DNA of 64,000 nt from Ottowia sp. (GTDB lineage: Bacteria; Pseudomonadota; Gammaproteobacteria; Burkholderiales; Burkholderiaceae_C), in NCBI RefSeq assembly GCF_016703145.1, contig NZ_JADJCO010000005.1, forward strand, positions 1,116,001-1,180,000, given 5' to 3'. Positions 51,650 to 62,920 of the stretch are shown in pieces; position 1 is the stretch's first letter; each line of letters starts with the position of its first letter. Under the pieces are notes generated by a model. The model was given only the letters and a program-made list of their open reading frames with translations, was not told the origin of the DNA and ran no database searches. A program made the position numbers and the translations under genes.

Positions 51650-52864
51650 GTGCCCCTGCCCCGCTTGCCCTTTCGCACCCAAGTCACCGACGAGCCGGCC
51701 GCCATCGACGCCGCCGCCTGGAACGCCCTGCTGGCGCGGCAGGACGCGCCCACGCCCTTCATGCGGCACGAATACCTGGCCGCGCTGCACGCCAGCGGCA
51801 GCGCGGTGCCGGAAACCGGCTGGACGCCGCGCTTCCTGCTGCTGTGGGACGGCGACGCGCTGGCCGCCGCCTGTCCGCTGTACGTCAAGCCGCATTCCTA
51901 TGGCGAATACGTGTTCGACTTCGCCTGGGCCAACGCCCATGCCGAGCACGGCCTGGCCTACTACCCCAAGGCCGTGGTCGCCGCGCCCTTCACGCCCGTG
52001 CCCGGCTCGCGCCTGCTGGCGCGCGACGCGGCCGCGCGCGAGGCGCTGGCGCGGGCCGCGGTCGAGTGGTGCGCCGGGCAGGGGCTGTCGTCGCTGCACG
52101 TGCTGTTCGGCGACGACGCGGACCACGCCGCCTGCGCCGGCGCCGGACTGATGGAACGCCGGCAGGTGCAATTCCACTGGACGAATCAGCACCCCAGGAC
52201 CGGCGCTCGGTTCGCCAGCTTCGACGACTTCCTCGCTTCGCTGTCCCAGGACAAGCGCAAGAAGACCCGCCAGGAACGCCGCAAGGTGCGCGAGGCCGGC
52301 GTCGCCTTCCGCTGGGCGCGCGGCGCGGACATCGGCCCCGCCGACTGGGATTTTTTCTACCGCTGCTACGAACGCACCTACCTGGAGCACGGCAACGCGC
52401 CCTACCTGACGCGCGCGTTCTTCCACGCCATGGCGCGCCAGATGCCCGAGAGCTGGCTGCTCTTCGTCGCCGAGCGCGAGGGGCAGCCGATTGCTTCAAG
52501 TTTGATAGCTATAGGCGAAGTCCAGGCGCCGGCCAATGGCCAAAATAGCACTGAAACCGTCGCCTACGGCCGCTACTGGGGCGCGCTGCGGCGCGTGGAC
52601 TGCCTGCACTTCGAGGCCTGCTACCACCAGCCCATCGAATGGTGCATTCAACAGGGCGTGGCGCGCTTCGAGGGCGGCGCTCAGGGCGAGCACAAGATGG
52701 CGCGCGCCCTGCTGCCGGTGATGACCCAGAGCGCCCACTGGCTGGCCCACCCGGCCTTCGCCGACGCGGTGGAGCGCTTTCTGGCGCGCGAGGGGCCGGG
52801 CGTCGAGGGCTATCTGGCGCACCTGCGGGAGCGCTCGCCTTTCCGGCGTGCGCCGCCGGGCTGA
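51650..52864 (+). CDS. FemAB-like GNAT-superfamily protein (DUF482/PF04339 type)
   Basis: A 404-residue protein. PFMRHEYLAALHASGSAVPET, ACPLYVKPHSYGEYVFDFAW, LSQDKRKKTRQERRKVREAG and FEGGAQGEHKMARALLPV are conserved segments of this family (FemAB-like aminoacyltransferase fold). Function is not established; a role in acylating a small molecule or cell wall is possible. Residues encoded at 52492-52558 (ASSLIAIGEVQAPANGQNS) come from an inserted copy of the dispersed repeat, and the frame is kept. Confidence 0.8.
   Translation: MPLPRLPFRTQVTDEPAAIDAAAWNALLARQDAPTPFMRHEYLAALHASGSAVPETGWTPRFLLLWDGDALAAACPLYVKPHSYGEYVFDFAWANAHAEHGLAYYPKAVVAAPFTPVPGSRLLARDAAAREALARAAVEWCAGQGLSSLHVLFGDDADHAACAGAGLMERRQVQFHWTNQHPRTGARFASFDDFLASLSQDKRKKTRQERRKVREAGVAFRWARGADIGPADWDFFYRCYERTYLEHGNAPYLTRAFFHAMARQMPESWLLFVAEREGQPIASSLIAIGEVQAPANGQNSTETVAYGRYWGALRRVDCLHFEACYHQPIEWCIQQGVARFEGGAQGEHKMARALLPVMTQSAHWLAHPAFADAVERFLAREGPGVEGYLAHLRERSPFRRAPPG
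52492..52558 (-). repeat. dispersed-repeat copy inside the FemAB-like gene
   Basis: On the minus strand it reads GGTTTCAGTGCTATTTTGGC, then GGCGCCTGGACTTCGCC and TATAGCTATCAAACTTGAAG, the same block order as the intergenic copies. It adds about 22 in-frame codons to a loop. Confidence 0.65.
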
Positions 52865-52977
52865 CCTCCAGACGCTGGGCGAGTCCCCGTTCCTGTTGGA
52901 CTTCAGCCGATCTGAAACAGAAGCCAAGAGACAGGTCAAGGTCGGATCAGCGCTTCAACCGCGGTGGCCGCGATGTG

Positions 52978-54384
52978 TCATCCGTCCCGGGTGAACCGCT
53001 CTTCCAATCGCCTTGCCAGGGCCGACTCCAGTTCCTGCCGGTCGGCATCCGACGCGCCGGCGCTCGTGCCCCGCTCCCACTCGGGATGACCCCGCGCCGG
53101 GGCCAACTCGCGCACGCAGGCGCGCAGGCCGTCGTCCAGCCCGCCCCCACCCGCCGCCGCGCCACGCACCCGCAGCCGGTCTTGCGCCGCGTGGCCGCGC
53201 TGGGCCAGGGCGCGCGCCAGGGTGGCCAGGTGGTCGGCCAGCAGCAGCAGCACCGGGTCTTCCACGGTCAGCTCCTGCACGCCGTGCAGGCGGTTCTCCA
53301 GCTTGCGCCACAGCGGCCGCCAACCGCCCGAGGCCGCGCCGCCCAGGGTGGCGCCCAGCGTGGTGGCGGCGCCCAGCGACAGGCCGGCCAGCGCCACGTC
53401 GGCCACGGCGCCGACGCCCGCGCCGATCACGGCGCCCAGGCCCAGGCGCTTGCCGGCGTCCTTCAGCACCTCGGGGTTGAACAGGTCGTCTTCCCAGCGG
53501 CCGGCCAGTTGCGGGATTTCGGCCAGTTCGGCGTCGTCCGGGCGGAAGGCGAACACGGCCAGCAGGTCATCGACGGCGCGGCGCGCATGGCGCCGCACGT
53601 CGTCCTGGAAGGCGCGCACGAAGGCCTTCTGTTTCAGCTCGTCGGCGAAGTCGTCGGCCGGCAGCGCGCGGCGCATGGCGGCCACGTCGATGAGGCCGGC
53701 GGCGACCACGCGGCACGCGGCCTGGCGGCGCTCGCGCTCCTGCAGCGCCAGGGCATCGACGATGCCGGCCAGCTGCTGGCGCCGCGCCGGCAGCAGGGTC
53801 GCCAGGTCGCCGTACAGGGCGCGTTCGGCGCCGTGGAAGGGCGCGACCACGTCGAACTCGACCCGCGCGTGCAGGTTGCTTTCCTCCAGCGCCCGGTGCC
53901 AGTCGCCGCGCCGGCTGGCCGCGTCGCGCACGAAGTTGAGCACGGGCATGACGGGGCGCGCGCACCAGGTCAGGGTCTCGATCTCGGCACGGTACTTCGG
54001 CAGCACCGGCTCGCGCGTGTCGATGACCAGCATGGCGGCGTCGGCCTGCTCCAGCAACGTGCGCAGCACCTTGGCCTCCTGCTCGAAGGCGGCGCGCGCC
54101 TCGGGGCCGCGCAGGAAGGCGCGCACGCGCTCGGGGCGCGAGTCGCCTTCCAGGGTGCCCAGGAAGTCCAGCAGCGCGACCGAATCCTCCAACCCCGGCG
54201 TGTCGATGAAGCGCACGGCGACCTGTCCGTCCAGCCGCAGGTCGATGGCCTCGGCGTGGCGCGTGGTGCCGGGGCGGTTGGACACCTGGCCGAAGTCCAC
54301 CTGCCGCGTCAGCGTGCGCAGCAGCGAGGTCTTGCCGGCGTTGGTGTGGCCGACGATGGCGATGCGCAGGGCGGGTTCAGACAT
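52978..54384 (-). CDS. Era-like GTPase with DUF3482 domain
   Basis: A 468-residue protein. GTPase motifs are G1 GHTNAGKTSLLR (about residues 12-23), G3 DTPGLED and a variant G4 in LNFVRD. The C-terminal part, with a glycine/alanine-rich hydrophobic segment (LGLGAVIGAGVGAVADVALA), is the DUF3482 domain that may touch the membrane. It overlaps the DUF2868 gene by 8 bases; the two are a conserved pair in Burkholderiales with unknown role, perhaps in membrane or envelope stress. Confidence 0.88.
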   Translation of the reverse strand: MSEPALRIAIVGHTNAGKTSLLRTLTRQVDFGQVSNRPGTTRHAEAIDLRLDGQVAVRFIDTPGLEDSVALLDFLGTLEGDSRPERVRAFLRGPEARAAFEQEAKVLRTLLEQADAAMLVIDTREPVLPKYRAEIETLTWCARPVMPVLNFVRDAASRRGDWHRALEESNLHARVEFDVVAPFHGAERALYGDLATLLPARRQQLAGIVDALALQERERRQAACRVVAAGLIDVAAMRRALPADDFADELKQKAFVRAFQDDVRRHARRAVDDLLAVFAFRPDDAELAEIPQLAGRWEDDLFNPEVLKDAGKRLGLGAVIGAGVGAVADVALAGLSLGAATTLGATLGGAASGGWRPLWRKLENRLHGVQELTVEDPVLLLLADHLATLARALAQRGHAAQDRLRVRGAAAGGGGLDDGLRACVRELAPARGHPEWERGTSAGASDADRQELESALARRLEERFTRDG

Positions 54385-55843
54385 CCAACGATGCTACCCA
54401 GTCGTCGGCGGCCGCCACCGAGTCCAGCAAGGCGACGCCGGGCAGGTCCTCGGCCTGGAGCCAGTCGCGCCAGCGCCGCGCGGCGGCTTCGGGCACCGGC
54501 GCGCCCTCCCCGCTCTGCGCCGCGATCAGCAGCAGGGCGCTGCGCCCGGCCTGGAATGCCGCCTCGCGCAGGAAGCGCGCCGTGCCGCGGTCCGGGCTGG
54601 AGGGGGCGTGGCACACCAGCAGCAGCGACGCGGGCCGCGCCGCCATGAGCCGGCCCAGCGCCTGCTCGCGCTCGCGCGCGCCGCCGGCGATGCGCGGGGC
54701 CGGGCCGCTGGCGGCGGGCAGGCCGGGCGGCGGCCAGTCCAGCTCGGGCGGCAGCTCGAAGCCGATCACGGCCAGCGTGCCCGGCGCGCCGGGCGGCAGG
54801 GCCGGCGGCGCGGGGGCGCGGTCGGGCCGGTGCTCGGGGTCGATCACCTCGGGCGGCGGCTCCAGCGCGTCCAGCCGCTGCACGATGCGGTGCACATACG
54901 GGTCGGCCATGTCCACCTGCGACAGCCGCGCCAGGCCGGCGCGCCAGCGCCAGAAGCTCAGGGCCGCCAGCAGCGCGCGCGGCAGCACGCCGTACACGGC
55001 CACGCAGCCCATCAGCCACCAGGCCCATGCGCGCTGGACGGCGGCGTCCGCCCCGGCGGAGGCGCCCGCCTGGCCCACGCGCTGCACGGCCGACGCGTCC
55101 GGCACCGGGAAGCCCAGCGCCGCGGGCAGCCGGCCGGTGAGTTGAACAAAGCGCTGGAAGAAGTCCGCGCTGAGGATCGTGGTCTCCCACGACAGGCGGT
55201 AGGCGTGGAAGGCGAAGCCGAAGGCCAGCGCGCCCAGCGTCAGCGCCAGGGCGAGGGTCCAGATGGCGTGGCTGAGCGCGCCGGTCAGCCAGGGCCACAG
55301 CCGCTGGCGCTGCACCAGGCCGCTGAACGCGCGCAGCAGCGTCAGCGCGTGCGGCCCGCGGTCCAGCGGCAGGCGCGCCACCAGCCCCAGCGCCAGCCGG
55401 CCGAGCGACCAGCCGCCCGCCCCGCCGCCGCGCCCCGACAGCGACCAAGCCAGCCCCAGCAGCCACGCCAGCAGCGTCAGCGCATGCAGCCCCAGCAGCC
55501 CGACGAAGGCGGCCACGGCGTTGATGCCGCCATCGGGCGCCAGCACGCCCCGCGCCACGCCCAGGCCCGCCAGCGCCACGGCCACCGCCAGCCCCAGCAC
55601 CACCCAGCCGCCCAGGTGGCGCCAGCGCGCCAGCCCGGCCGGTAGACCCAGGCGCTGGCCCAGCAGCCAGGCGCGCGCCAGCACCTGGGCGGCGCGCGTG
55701 GGCTGGGCGTGGAAGGCCTGCCGCAGCTCGGCCTGGTCGTCGAGCGGACCAGCGGCCTCGATGCGCCGCACCGCCTCGGCCACCACGGCGGCGGCCAGCG
55801 GCGTGCGCGGCGTCGAATCGTGAGGGTCGGCGTGCGGCGTCAT
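54377..55843 (-). CDS. DUF2868 family membrane protein
   Basis: A 488-residue protein with several hydrophobic segments (about residues 85-105, 110-140, 185-215 and 265-290) separated by soluble parts, and a Pro/Ala-rich central region. AVVAEAVRRIEAAG at the start and AWLLGQRLGLPAGLARWRH are family-like. It is translationally coupled to the GTPase gene. Function unknown. Confidence 0.85.
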   Translation of the reverse strand: MTPHADPHDSTPRTPLAAAVVAEAVRRIEAAGPLDDQAELRQAFHAQPTRAAQVLARAWLLGQRLGLPAGLARWRHLGGWVVLGLAVAVALAGLGVARGVLAPDGGINAVAAFVGLLGLHALTLLAWLLGLAWSLSGRGGGAGGWSLGRLALGLVARLPLDRGPHALTLLRAFSGLVQRQRLWPWLTGALSHAIWTLALALTLGALAFGFAFHAYRLSWETTILSADFFQRFVQLTGRLPAALGFPVPDASAVQRVGQAGASAGADAAVQRAWAWWLMGCVAVYGVLPRALLAALSFWRWRAGLARLSQVDMADPYVHRIVQRLDALEPPPEVIDPEHRPDRAPAPPALPPGAPGTLAVIGFELPPELDWPPPGLPAASGPAPRIAGGAREREQALGRLMAARPASLLLVCHAPSSPDRGTARFLREAAFQAGRSALLLIAAQSGEGAPVPEAAARRWRDWLQAEDLPGVALLDSVAAADDWVASLDV

Positions 55844-55894
55844 GGCGGATGGGCGCGATTATCCCCGCGCCGCCGTGGCGGCGGTCGTGGCGCC

Positions 55895-55920
55895 GATCAC
55901 TATTTATTTAATAGCATCAA
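55895..55920. repeat. degenerate end of the dispersed repeat
   Basis: CACTATTTATTTAATAGCATC carries the CTATT/AATAG inverted ends seen in the other copies. It lies upstream of the DUF2868 gene, close to its promoter. Confidence 0.4.
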
Positions 55921-56049
55921 GTCCTTAAGGGACGCTGGATATCGGGTCAATCGACTGGAATATCGGGCAGGCGGCCGCGCGGTCGCGGCGCCGGGACGCG
56001 CGCGCTGATTCGCTCGCCCGCGGGCCCTCCCCCCACGTCCGCCCCGGCG

Positions 56050-56363
56050 CGCGGTTCGCTCCGGCGCTGGCTTCGCTGCCGCTGCTGGCGGCGGAGACGG
56101 CCACGGGCCGGTTCTTCATGCCCAGCGCGCGGGGCTGGGCGCTGGTGCCGTTCGTGGGGCTGCTGCCCTCGTTCGTGGCACGGATCCTGTTCATCCACGC
56201 GGTGGCGCTGATCGGGCCGGGGCGGGCGGGGGGGCCTGAACCTGACGCCGGTGCTCGGCCCCCTGCTGGCGGTGCTGCTGCTGGGCGAGCCGCTGGCGCC
56301 GTACCACGCGCTGGCGCCTGCGATGGTGCTGGGTGGTATCTGGATCGCCGAGCATGGAGGGTG
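56050..56363 (+). pseudogene. EamA/DMT-superfamily transporter remnant (C-terminal part)
   Basis: One frame reads GWALVPFVGLLPSFVARILF and IHAVALIGPGRAGG; after a run of seven G (56228-56234) the match continues one base off as LNLTPVLGPLLAVLLLGEPL and MVLGGIWIAEHGG. These are the last helices of an EamA permease. The N-terminal half is missing, so apart from the extra G the gene is truncated. The surrounding 55844-56434 holds no other gene I can support. Confidence 0.65.
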
Positions 56364-56434
56364 GAGGCCCCGGAACAGCCGCCACTCAGCACGATGGTTT
56401 CTTGCCCCTGTCCGCCGTTCGATCTTCCACTGGA

Positions 56435-57022
56435 TCAGCCGCGCGCCACTTCGATGCCGTACAGCCCCCAGGGGCACAGCGCAAAGCGCTCCTTGAGCGG
56501 CTTGTCCTTGAACGCGGCCAGCGTGTCGGCCTCGTAGACCGCCCACTGCGGGCCGAGTCCGCCCAGCGCCAATGGGGCGCCGTCGATGTGGGTGGCCACG
56601 ACCATGCGCCAGGCGCGCGCATCGGCCAGGCTGACCGGCGCGGCGTAGCCGTCCACCGCGCGCAGGGCCAGCCGCACGTCGCCCGCGCCGGGCGCGCCCG
56701 CGGCCTCCAGGACGGTGGTCAGCAACGGCCCGGACAGCGTGTGCGGCCGGCCGTCATATTCGAGCGTCGGGCGGATCGTCACCGCCGGCAGGCGGCGCAG
56801 CGCCTCGGCGTCGAACACGAAGGCCTTGTCGAACCGGACGCCGTGCTTGGCCATCAACTGATCCAGCGCCGGATCTACGGGGCCCCGGTTGGACCGGCTC
56901 ACCAGGCCGCTCACCGTCAGCAGCCCCGGCGACGCGGCGGCCTTGCCGGCGGCCCAGGACGGATGGGCCGCGGGCAGCAGGCCGGCCAGCGCCGCCGACT
57001 TCAGGAAGTAGCGTTTCTTCAT
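56435..57022 (-). CDS. periplasmic protein with oxidoreductase molybdopterin-binding-like domain
   Basis: A 195-residue protein with a signal peptide (MKKRYFLKSAALAGLLPAAH to WAA). The segments FDKAFVFDAEALRRLPAVTI, LEAAGAPGAGDVRLALRAVD and DIDGAPLALGGLGPQWAVY-like residues near the end resemble the molybdopterin-binding domain of sulphite oxidase-like proteins, without the cysteine that ligates molybdenum. It may be a binding or structural protein. The start at 57022 is set by the signal peptide. Confidence 0.6.
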   Translation of the reverse strand: MKKRYFLKSAALAGLLPAAHPSWAAGKAAASPGLLTVSGLVSRSNRGPVDPALDQLMAKHGVRFDKAFVFDAEALRRLPAVTIRPTLEYDGRPHTLSGPLLTTVLEAAGAPGAGDVRLALRAVDGYAAPVSLADARAWRMVVATHIDGAPLALGGLGPQWAVYEADTLAAFKDKPLKERFALCPWGLYGIEVARG

Positions 57023-57071
57023 GCGGCGATTGTGCGGGATGCCCCCGCGCCCGTCCATCGCTCGGGCGCCG

Positions 57072-57965
57072 TCAGCCGCGCGCCACGTCGGCCACCGCGC
57101 GCAGGAACAGCGCCAGCGCCGGCTGGTCGGCCCCGGTCTTCCACAGGCAGTGCGTGTCGTAGCGCGGCGGCTCGCCCGCCAGCCCGGCCAGCGGCACGAA
57201 GGCCGCGCCGGCGATGCCCGCCTGCTTGAGCGCGGCCGGCACCAGCGCCACCGCCAGGCCCTGCGCCACCAGCGACACCACGCTCAGCCAGTGCTGCAAC
57301 TCGTGCACCGGACCGGTCGCGGCGCCGGCCTCGCCGAACACCGCCAGGATGCGCTCGTGGTAATCCGGCGACACCGCGCGCGACACCACGGCCAGCGGCT
57401 GCCCCGCCAGGTGCGCCGGCGCCACCGCCCGCCGGCGCGCCAGCGCGTGCCCGGCCGGCAGGCAGGCCATGAAGGGCTGGCTCGACACCAGCAGCTGCGA
57501 CAGCCCGGCCGGCACGCGCGTGGTGTGCACGAAGCCGGCATGAAGCCGGCCGTGCAGCAGGTCCACCAGCTGCTCGCTGGACCCCAGCTCGCGCAGGTTC
57601 AGCGCCAGTCGCGGGTGCTCGGCCTGGAAGGCCAGCAGCATGCGCGGCAGGCCCCGGTAGAGCATGGTGCCAGCAAAGCCGATGATCAAGCGGCCGGCCT
57701 GGCCGGCGGCCACGTCGCGCGCCTCGCGCAGCGCCTCGCCCGCCTTGTTGATCAGGGCGCGCGCCCGCGGCACCAGCGCCAGCCCCGCCGCCGTGAGCTG
57801 CACGCCGCGGCTGTTGCGCAAGAAGAGGGGCGCGCCGACCTCGGCCTCCAGTTGCTGGATCGCCACCGTCAGCGGCGGCTGGCTGATGGCCAGGCGCTGC
57901 GCGGCCCGGCCGAAGTGCAGCTCGTCGGCCAGCGCGAGAAAATAGCGCAGGTGGCGCAGTTCCAT
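57072..57965 (-). CDS. LysR-type regulator divergent from glutaryl-CoA dehydrogenase
   Basis: A 297-residue regulator. MELRHLRYFLALADELHFGR and the helix-turn-helix RLAISQPPLTVAIQQLEAEV mark the N-terminus. RLIIGFAGTMLYRGLP starts the effector domain. It is divergent from gcdH with about 100 bases between, a layout seen for the glutarate regulator GcdR, so control of gcdH by glutarate or glutaryl-CoA is likely. Confidence 0.9.
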   Translation of the reverse strand: MELRHLRYFLALADELHFGRAAQRLAISQPPLTVAIQQLEAEVGAPLFLRNSRGVQLTAAGLALVPRARALINKAGEALREARDVAAGQAGRLIIGFAGTMLYRGLPRMLLAFQAEHPRLALNLRELGSSEQLVDLLHGRLHAGFVHTTRVPAGLSQLLVSSQPFMACLPAGHALARRRAVAPAHLAGQPLAVVSRAVSPDYHERILAVFGEAGAATGPVHELQHWLSVVSLVAQGLAVALVPAALKQAGIAGAAFVPLAGLAGEPPRYDTHCLWKTGADQPALALFLRAVADVARG

Positions 57966-58064
57966 GGATAGTCAGATCGTATTGCCGGATTGCTATTTGA
58001 TATTAGACAACTATTCATGCCCGACGCACAATCGCGTCACCCCATTCACCCCGAGGAGACCCGC

Positions 58065-59261
<1,197 letters not shown>

Positions 59262-59268
59262 CCCGGCG

Positions 59269-59736
<468 letters not shown>

Positions 59737-59755
59737 GGCGCGCATTGTGCCGACA

Positions 59756-60812
59756 ATGCCGCCCATGCCCCATCTCCCCCATCCCTTCGCCGCCCTCACC
59801 CCCGACTTCGTGCTCGACGCCCTGGCCAGCGCCGGCCTGGAAGGCGACGGGCGGCTGATGGCGCTCAATTCGTACGAGAACCGCGTCTACCTCGCTCACC
59901 TGGAGCCCGGCACGCCGCTGGCCGACGCGCACCCGGCGGTGGTGCTCAAGTTCTACCGCCCAAACCGATGGAGCGCGGCGCAGATCGAGGAGGAACACGC
60001 CTTCGCCCTCGAACTGGCCGCCGCCGAGGTGCCGGTCGTCGCGCCGCTGGCCATCGCGGGACGAACGCTGCACGCCCACGGCGACTTCCTCTTCAGCATC
60101 AGCCCGCGGCGCGGCGGCCGCGCGCCCGAGCTGGGCGACGACGAGGCGCTGGAATGGATCGGCCGCTTCCTCGCCCGCCTGCACGCGGTGGGCGCGCGCA
60201 CCCTTCGCGCACCGGCCGGCGGTGGACGTGGCCGGCTACGGCACCGAGCCGCGCGACTGGCTGCTGGCGCACGGCGCGCTGCCGCTGGAGGTGGAGCGCG
60301 AATGGGCCGAAGCCAGTCAGGAAGCTATCGATAGCATAGCTGACAGCGCTTTATTGGCGCCGACTCCTGGCACTTTCGACCCCGAAATCCGCCCCGTCGC
60401 CACGCTGCGCCTGCACGCCGACTGCCACCTGGGCAACATCCTGTGGACACCCACCGACCGGCCCGGCGGCGGCCCGCACTTCGTCGACCTGGACGACTGC
60501 CGCGGCGGCCCGGCCGTGCAGGACCTGTGGATGCTGCTGGCGGGCGAGCGCGCGGAAAGCCAGCGCCAGCTGGGCGCCCTGCTGGACGGCTATGAGCAGG
60601 TGCGCCCCTTCGACCGGCGCGAGCTGGCGCTGATCGAGCCGCTGCGCACCCTGCGCCTGATCCACTACAGCGCGTGGCTGGCGCGGCGCTGGGACGACCC
60701 GGCCTTTCCCGCCGCCTTCGCAGGCTTCGGCACGCCCGACTACTGGCGCGGCCAGATCCAGATGCTGCGCGAGCAAACCGAGGCCATGCAGGCGCCGCCG
60801 CTGGTCGCGTGA
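59756..60812 (+). pseudogene. srkA: stress response kinase SrkA (YihE/RdoA), one-base frameshift as given
   Basis: A Ser/Thr protein kinase of the APH-like fold that counters programmed death after envelope stress. LNSYENRVYLAHLEPG and VVLKFYRPNRWSAAQIEEEH are in one frame; the catalytic HADCHLGNILW and FVDLDDCRGGPAVQDLWML are in the next. The break is at about 60201, where CACCCTTCG appears to lack one C of CACCCCTTCG; adding it gives PFAHRPAVDVAGYGTEPR. The rest is intact. Residues encoded at 60322-60380 come from a repeat copy. Confidence 0.9.
60322..60380 (-). repeat. dispersed-repeat copy inside srkA
   Basis: On the minus strand it runs GAAAGTGCCAGGAGTCGGCG, then CCAATAAAGCGCTGTCAGC and TATGCTATCGATAGC. 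It encodes about 20 in-frame residues (AIDSIADSALLAPTPGTF), absent from the family as I know it. Confidence 0.6.
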
Positions 60813-60867
60813 GGGCGGCTGCCCTTGCCCTGCCGGCTTGACGCATCCAAGGAGAGTTTCTATTATT

Positions 60868-60881
60868 ACTAACCAGTCAGT
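60868..60881. promoter_or_regulatory. likely TetR operator
   Basis: ACTAACCAGTCAGT, an imperfect palindrome with ACT/AGT ends, lies 6 bases before the TetR start in an A+T-rich patch. Similar ACTGACTGG sequences are typical operators of TetR-controlled RND pumps. Confidence 0.5.
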
Positions 60882-60887
60882 CATTAA

Positions 60888-61532
60888 ATGAGTTCCACAC
60901 CCTCCCCCGTTCCCGACGCGCCCCGGCGCACGCGCCGCAAGGAGGCGCGGCCGGGCGAGCTGCTCGACGCCGCGCTGGCGCTGTTCGTCGAGAAGGGCTT
61001 CGCCGCCACGCGGGTGGAGGAAGTCGCGGCACGCGCCGGGGTCTCCAAGGGCACGCTGTTCCTGTACTTCCCCAGCAAGGAGGAACTGTTCAAGGCCGTG
61101 GTGCACGAGAACGCCGGCCGCCACGTGGCCGACGCCTTCCGCGAAATGGCCGGGTTCACCGGCTCCAGCGCCGAGCTGCTGCGCGAGTTCGTGCGCCGCT
61201 GGTGGACGCAGTACGGCGGCACGCCCGCCGCCGGCCTGACCAAGCTGATGGTGAGCGAGGCCGCCAACTTTCCCGAGCTGGCGCAGTACTACCAGGACGA
61301 GGTGGTCGGCCCCAGCCACGAGCTGCTGCGCCGCGTGGTGCAGCGCGGCATCGACAGCGGCGAGTTCCGTCCGGTGGACGTGCCGCCGCTGGTGCACCTG
61401 ATCATCGCGCCGCTGGTGCAGATGGTGACCTGGCGCTATTCGCTGGCGCCCTGCTGCCCCAGCGCGCAGCAAATCGACCCCGTGGCGCTGCTGGAGCTGC
61501 ACGCCGAGATGATGGTGCGCGGCCTGAAATGA
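60888..61532 (+). CDS. TetR/AcrR family repressor of the efflux operon
   Basis: A 214-residue regulator. The DNA-binding domain contains LLDAALALFVEKGFAATRVE and GVSKGTLFLYFPSKEELFKAV. The C-terminal ligand domain has no family-specific motif I can name. It is upstream of and in the same direction as the adaptor and pump genes, so it probably represses the set and itself through the palindrome in front of it. Confidence 0.92.
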   Translation: MSSTPSPVPDAPRRTRRKEARPGELLDAALALFVEKGFAATRVEEVAARAGVSKGTLFLYFPSKEELFKAVVHENAGRHVADAFREMAGFTGSSAELLREFVRRWWTQYGGTPAAGLTKLMVSEAANFPELAQYYQDEVVGPSHELLRRVVQRGIDSGEFRPVDVPPLVHLIIAPLVQMVTWRYSLAPCCPSAQQIDPVALLELHAEMMVRGLK

Positions 61533-61710
61533 GCCCACCCCCGTTGCTCCACTCGCTGCGCGATGTTTCGGCACCCCCTCTTCAGGGGGCGCACCCACTG
61601 GCCGGGGAGACCCTGGCCAGGAGTGCACTGGCATGGCCTGCTCCGCGGCCTCCTGGTTCTTGGGGTGGGATGGCTGCCGGTGGCACGCAGCGCGATGGAT
61701 TGAAAGCGAC
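61533..61710 (+). repeat. intergenic region with second dispersed motif
   Basis: The gap before the adaptor gene contains CTCGCTGCGCGATGTTTCGG, a CCCCCTCTTCAGGGGG stem-loop and CTGGCATGGCCTGCTCCGCG (about 61630). The last motif is shared with the livK-livH gap. It might be an attenuator or a repeat with no gene function. No gene is seen. Confidence 0.5.
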
Positions 61711-62835
61711 ATGACCCGCCCGCTGAAGACCGCGCTGACGCTGCTGGTGCTGACCACCGCCCTGCTGCTGGCTTGGTACGGCTGGAGCGCCCGCCAAACC
61801 GCCCGGCAGGCGCGGACGGCGCCGGCCCCGGTGCCGGTGATCGAGTTGGGCGCGCTGGACATCGCCCGCGCGCGGGTGCGCGAGCTGAGCGCCGGCCTGC
61901 CGATCTCGGGCACGCTCAAGGCGGTCAACTTCGCCGTGGTCAAGGCGCGCGTGCCGGGCGAGCTGCAGGGCCTGGCGGTGCGCGAGGGCGACACGGTGCG
62001 GGCCGGCCAGGTCATCGCCCGCGTCGAGCCCACCGAGTACGCCGAGCGCCTGCGCCAGGCCCAGCGGCAGGTGGACGCCGCCCAGGCGCAGGCCGACATC
62101 GCCCGGCGCCAGCACGACAACAACCGCGCGCTGGTGGAGCAGGGCTTCATTTCCCGCACCGCGCTGGACACCTCGGCCGCCAACCTGGACGCCGCCCGCG
62201 CCAACGTGCGCGCCGCCCAGGCCGGCGCCGAGGTGGCGCGCAAGGCGGTGGCCGACACGGTGCTGAAGGCGCCCATTGGAGGCCAGATCGCGCAGCGGCT
62301 GGCTCAGCCGGGCGAGCGCGTGGCGCCCGAGGCGCGCATCGTCGAGATCGTGGATTTGAGCCGGCTGGAGCTGGAAGCCGCCCTGAGCCCCGCCGATTCG
62401 GTGGCCGTGCGCGTGGGCCAGCAGGCCACGCTGGCCGTCGAGGGCGCGCCCGAGCCGGTGGCGGCCACGGTGGCGCGCATCAACCCCAGCGCGCAGGCGG
62501 GCAGCCGCGGCGTGCTGGTGTACCTGGCCATCGAGCCGCGCGCGGGCCTGCGCCAAGGCCTGTTCGCGCAGGGGCAACTGGCCACCGCGCGCCAGCAGGC
62601 GCTGACGGTGCCGCTGTCGGCCGTGCGCACCGACAAGCCGGTGCCCTACGTGCAGGTGGTGGAGAACGGCCGCGTCGCGCACCGCCCGGTCGAGCCCGGC
62701 GCGCGCGGCACGGCCGAGGGCGAGACGGTGGTCGCCGTCGCCGGCGTGCCCGAGGGCGCCCTGGTGCTGCGCGCCGCCGCCGGCGCGCTGCGCGAGGGCA
62801 CGCGGGTGCGGCTGTCGGCGGGCACGGCGCCATGA
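61711..62835 (+). CDS. RND efflux periplasmic adaptor (membrane fusion protein)
   Basis: A 374-residue adaptor. An N-terminal membrane anchor (LTLLVLTTALLLAWYGW) is followed by the lipoyl half-motif NFAVVKARVPGELQGLAVREGD (VKARVPG and REGDTVRAGQVIARVEP), a coiled-coil hairpin (AERLRQAQRQVDAAQAQAD onwards) and the beta-barrel VDLSRLELEAALSPAD. The start at 61711 is set by MTRPLKTALTLL. The pump gene begins about 108 bases downstream, with a repeat copy in between. Confidence 0.92.
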   Translation: MTRPLKTALTLLVLTTALLLAWYGWSARQTARQARTAPAPVPVIELGALDIARARVRELSAGLPISGTLKAVNFAVVKARVPGELQGLAVREGDTVRAGQVIARVEPTEYAERLRQAQRQVDAAQAQADIARRQHDNNRALVEQGFISRTALDTSAANLDAARANVRAAQAGAEVARKAVADTVLKAPIGGQIAQRLAQPGERVAPEARIVEIVDLSRLELEAALSPADSVAVRVGQQATLAVEGAPEPVAATVARINPSAQAGSRGVLVYLAIEPRAGLRQGLFAQGQLATARQQALTVPLSAVRTDKPVPYVQVVENGRVAHRPVEPGARGTAEGETVVAVAGVPEGALVLRAAAGALREGTRVRLSAGTAP

Positions 62836-62844
62836 ACACCTCTT

Positions 62845-62920
62845 TTGCTTCTGAATTGATAGCTTCTGGCGCAGCATCCACGCTGGCTTTAGGCGCTTTT
62901 CTTTCAAAAAACCGGCCACC
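62845..62920 (-). repeat. dispersed repeat between adaptor and pump genes
   Basis: On the minus strand it reads TTTTTTGAAAGAAAAGCGCC, then AAAGCCAGCGTGGATGCTGC and CAGAAGCTATCAATTCAG, a full copy. A 32-codon ORF (MNTSFASELIASG) across it is a translation of the repeat and unlikely to be a gene. Confidence 0.65.
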